Below, in pieces: positions 5,530 to 5,846 of a stretch of DNA of 5,846 nucleotides; the stretch's first letter is position 1; the number at the start of each line of letters is the position of its first letter. Under the pieces are notes generated by a model. That model did not search any database and was not told where the DNA came from. It saw nothing but the letters and a program-made list of their open reading frames with translations. The stretch is from Lachnospiraceae bacterium. GTDB taxonomy: Bacteria > Bacillota > Clostridia > Lachnospirales > Lachnospiraceae. The stretch lies in the NCBI GenBank assembly GCA_003535955.1, contig DPZM01000124.1:1-5846 (forward strand). Reading direction: 5' to 3'. A program made the translations under genes and the position numbers.

Positions 5530-5846
5530 ATGAATGGAGTCAGTGGTGTAAGTTTCAGGGAAACGGAAAAAGGACTTGAGGTCCGGGTGCATAAGAGCAA
5601 GAGTTCATCGTCAGGTAAATTGAAAAAGCGTCTGCCTTATAACTTCAAGCAGTTGTCGAGGCAGATCAGCCAGGCCAAGACTTCAGACTCTGCCCGCTCT
5701 CTTGTATCAAAGATGCAGGCAAAGCTGTCATGGCTGTATAAGAAGCTTAAATCCGGTGAATACGGAGAAAGAGAGGTCAGTGCAGCCATTATCCATGCCG
5801 CTTCGATGGAACGGATTGCAAAGAGGAAGGTTAAGCATCTGGAGGA
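5530..5846 (+). CDS. Small basic protein of unknown function, 3' end beyond the window
   Basis: ATG 5530 opens a frame of 105 codons that runs off the right edge without a stop. GGAGG at 5516-5520 lies nine bases upstream, and the DUF6033-like gene ends 33 bases before, so the two are probably one operon under the same operators. The protein begins 'MNGVSGVSFRETEKGLEVR', has a Ser/Lys-rich stretch (residues 22-36), then 'KRLPYNFKQLSRQISQAKTS', and two Lys/Arg-rich amphipathic helices ('LVSKMQAKLSWLYKKLKSG' and 'ERIAKRKVKHLE'). It is strongly basic, soluble-looking and probably helical. I have an impression of similar small proteins beside DUF6033 genes in Lachnospiraceae, but cannot name a family. 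The N-terminal 'NGVSGV' recalls 'NGVTS' in the gene before. Confidence 0.68.
   Translation, partial: MNGVSGVSFRETEKGLEVRVHKSKSSSSGKLKKRLPYNFKQLSRQISQAKTSDSARSLVSKMQAKLSWLYKKLKSGEYGEREVSAAIIHAASMERIAKRKVKHLE

Noticed and set aside
1..5846. CRISPR array, tRNA, rRNA, insertion sequence or attachment site
   Set aside because: No regularly spaced repeats, cloverleaf, rRNA core sequence, transposase frame or integrase was found.

Overview
The window looks like chromosome from a Firmicute of the Lachnospiraceae type (Butyrivibrio or a relative). The reasons are strong AGGAGG-type ribosome binding sites, moderate GC, tightly packed plus-strand genes, a degraded 'cytidylate kinase-like' gene of the kind common in that family, and a DUF6033-like gene. 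This assignment is inferred from protein style; no ribosomal or other marker gene is present. Every supported gene is on the plus strand.

Left part (1-932): the end of a permease, probably SLC13/ArsB-like, is followed by two very small membrane proteins of 47 and 30 residues, each with an excellent ribosome binding site. Next comes about 500 bases of gene wreckage. One piece is a KdpE/OmpR-like receiver-domain relic that has lost its N-terminal half and its DNA-binding domain. Joined directly to it is a cytidylate kinase-like relic with its N-terminus and middle deleted. A REP-like GC-rich hairpin element closes this part.

Middle (933-2759): a single gene encodes a 573-residue lipoprotein. 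It has a lipobox Cys27, an acidic linker, a papain-fold cysteine-protease-like domain (Cys166, His305, Asp332; resembling IdeS/C66-type proteins) and a C-terminal CARDB/Ig-like domain. It appears to be its own transcription unit.

Right part (2760-5846): a BlaI/MecI-type repressor and a BlaR1-type M56 membrane metalloprotease form a two-gene operon, followed by a DUF6033-like gene and the start of a small basic protein gene cut by the window end. Palindromes of the BlaI operator type (TACA-N2-TGTA) occur three times: in the promoter of the repressor gene, in an almost identical promoter block ahead of the DUF6033-like gene, and as a perfect 14-bp palindrome touching the ribosome binding site of that same gene. 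The simplest reading is an autoregulated module in which the membrane protease cleaves the repressor and releases both its own operon and the two downstream genes. The protease has no penicillin-binding sensor domain and no beta-lactamase is nearby, so the signal and the purpose are unknown. This module is the most interesting content of the window.
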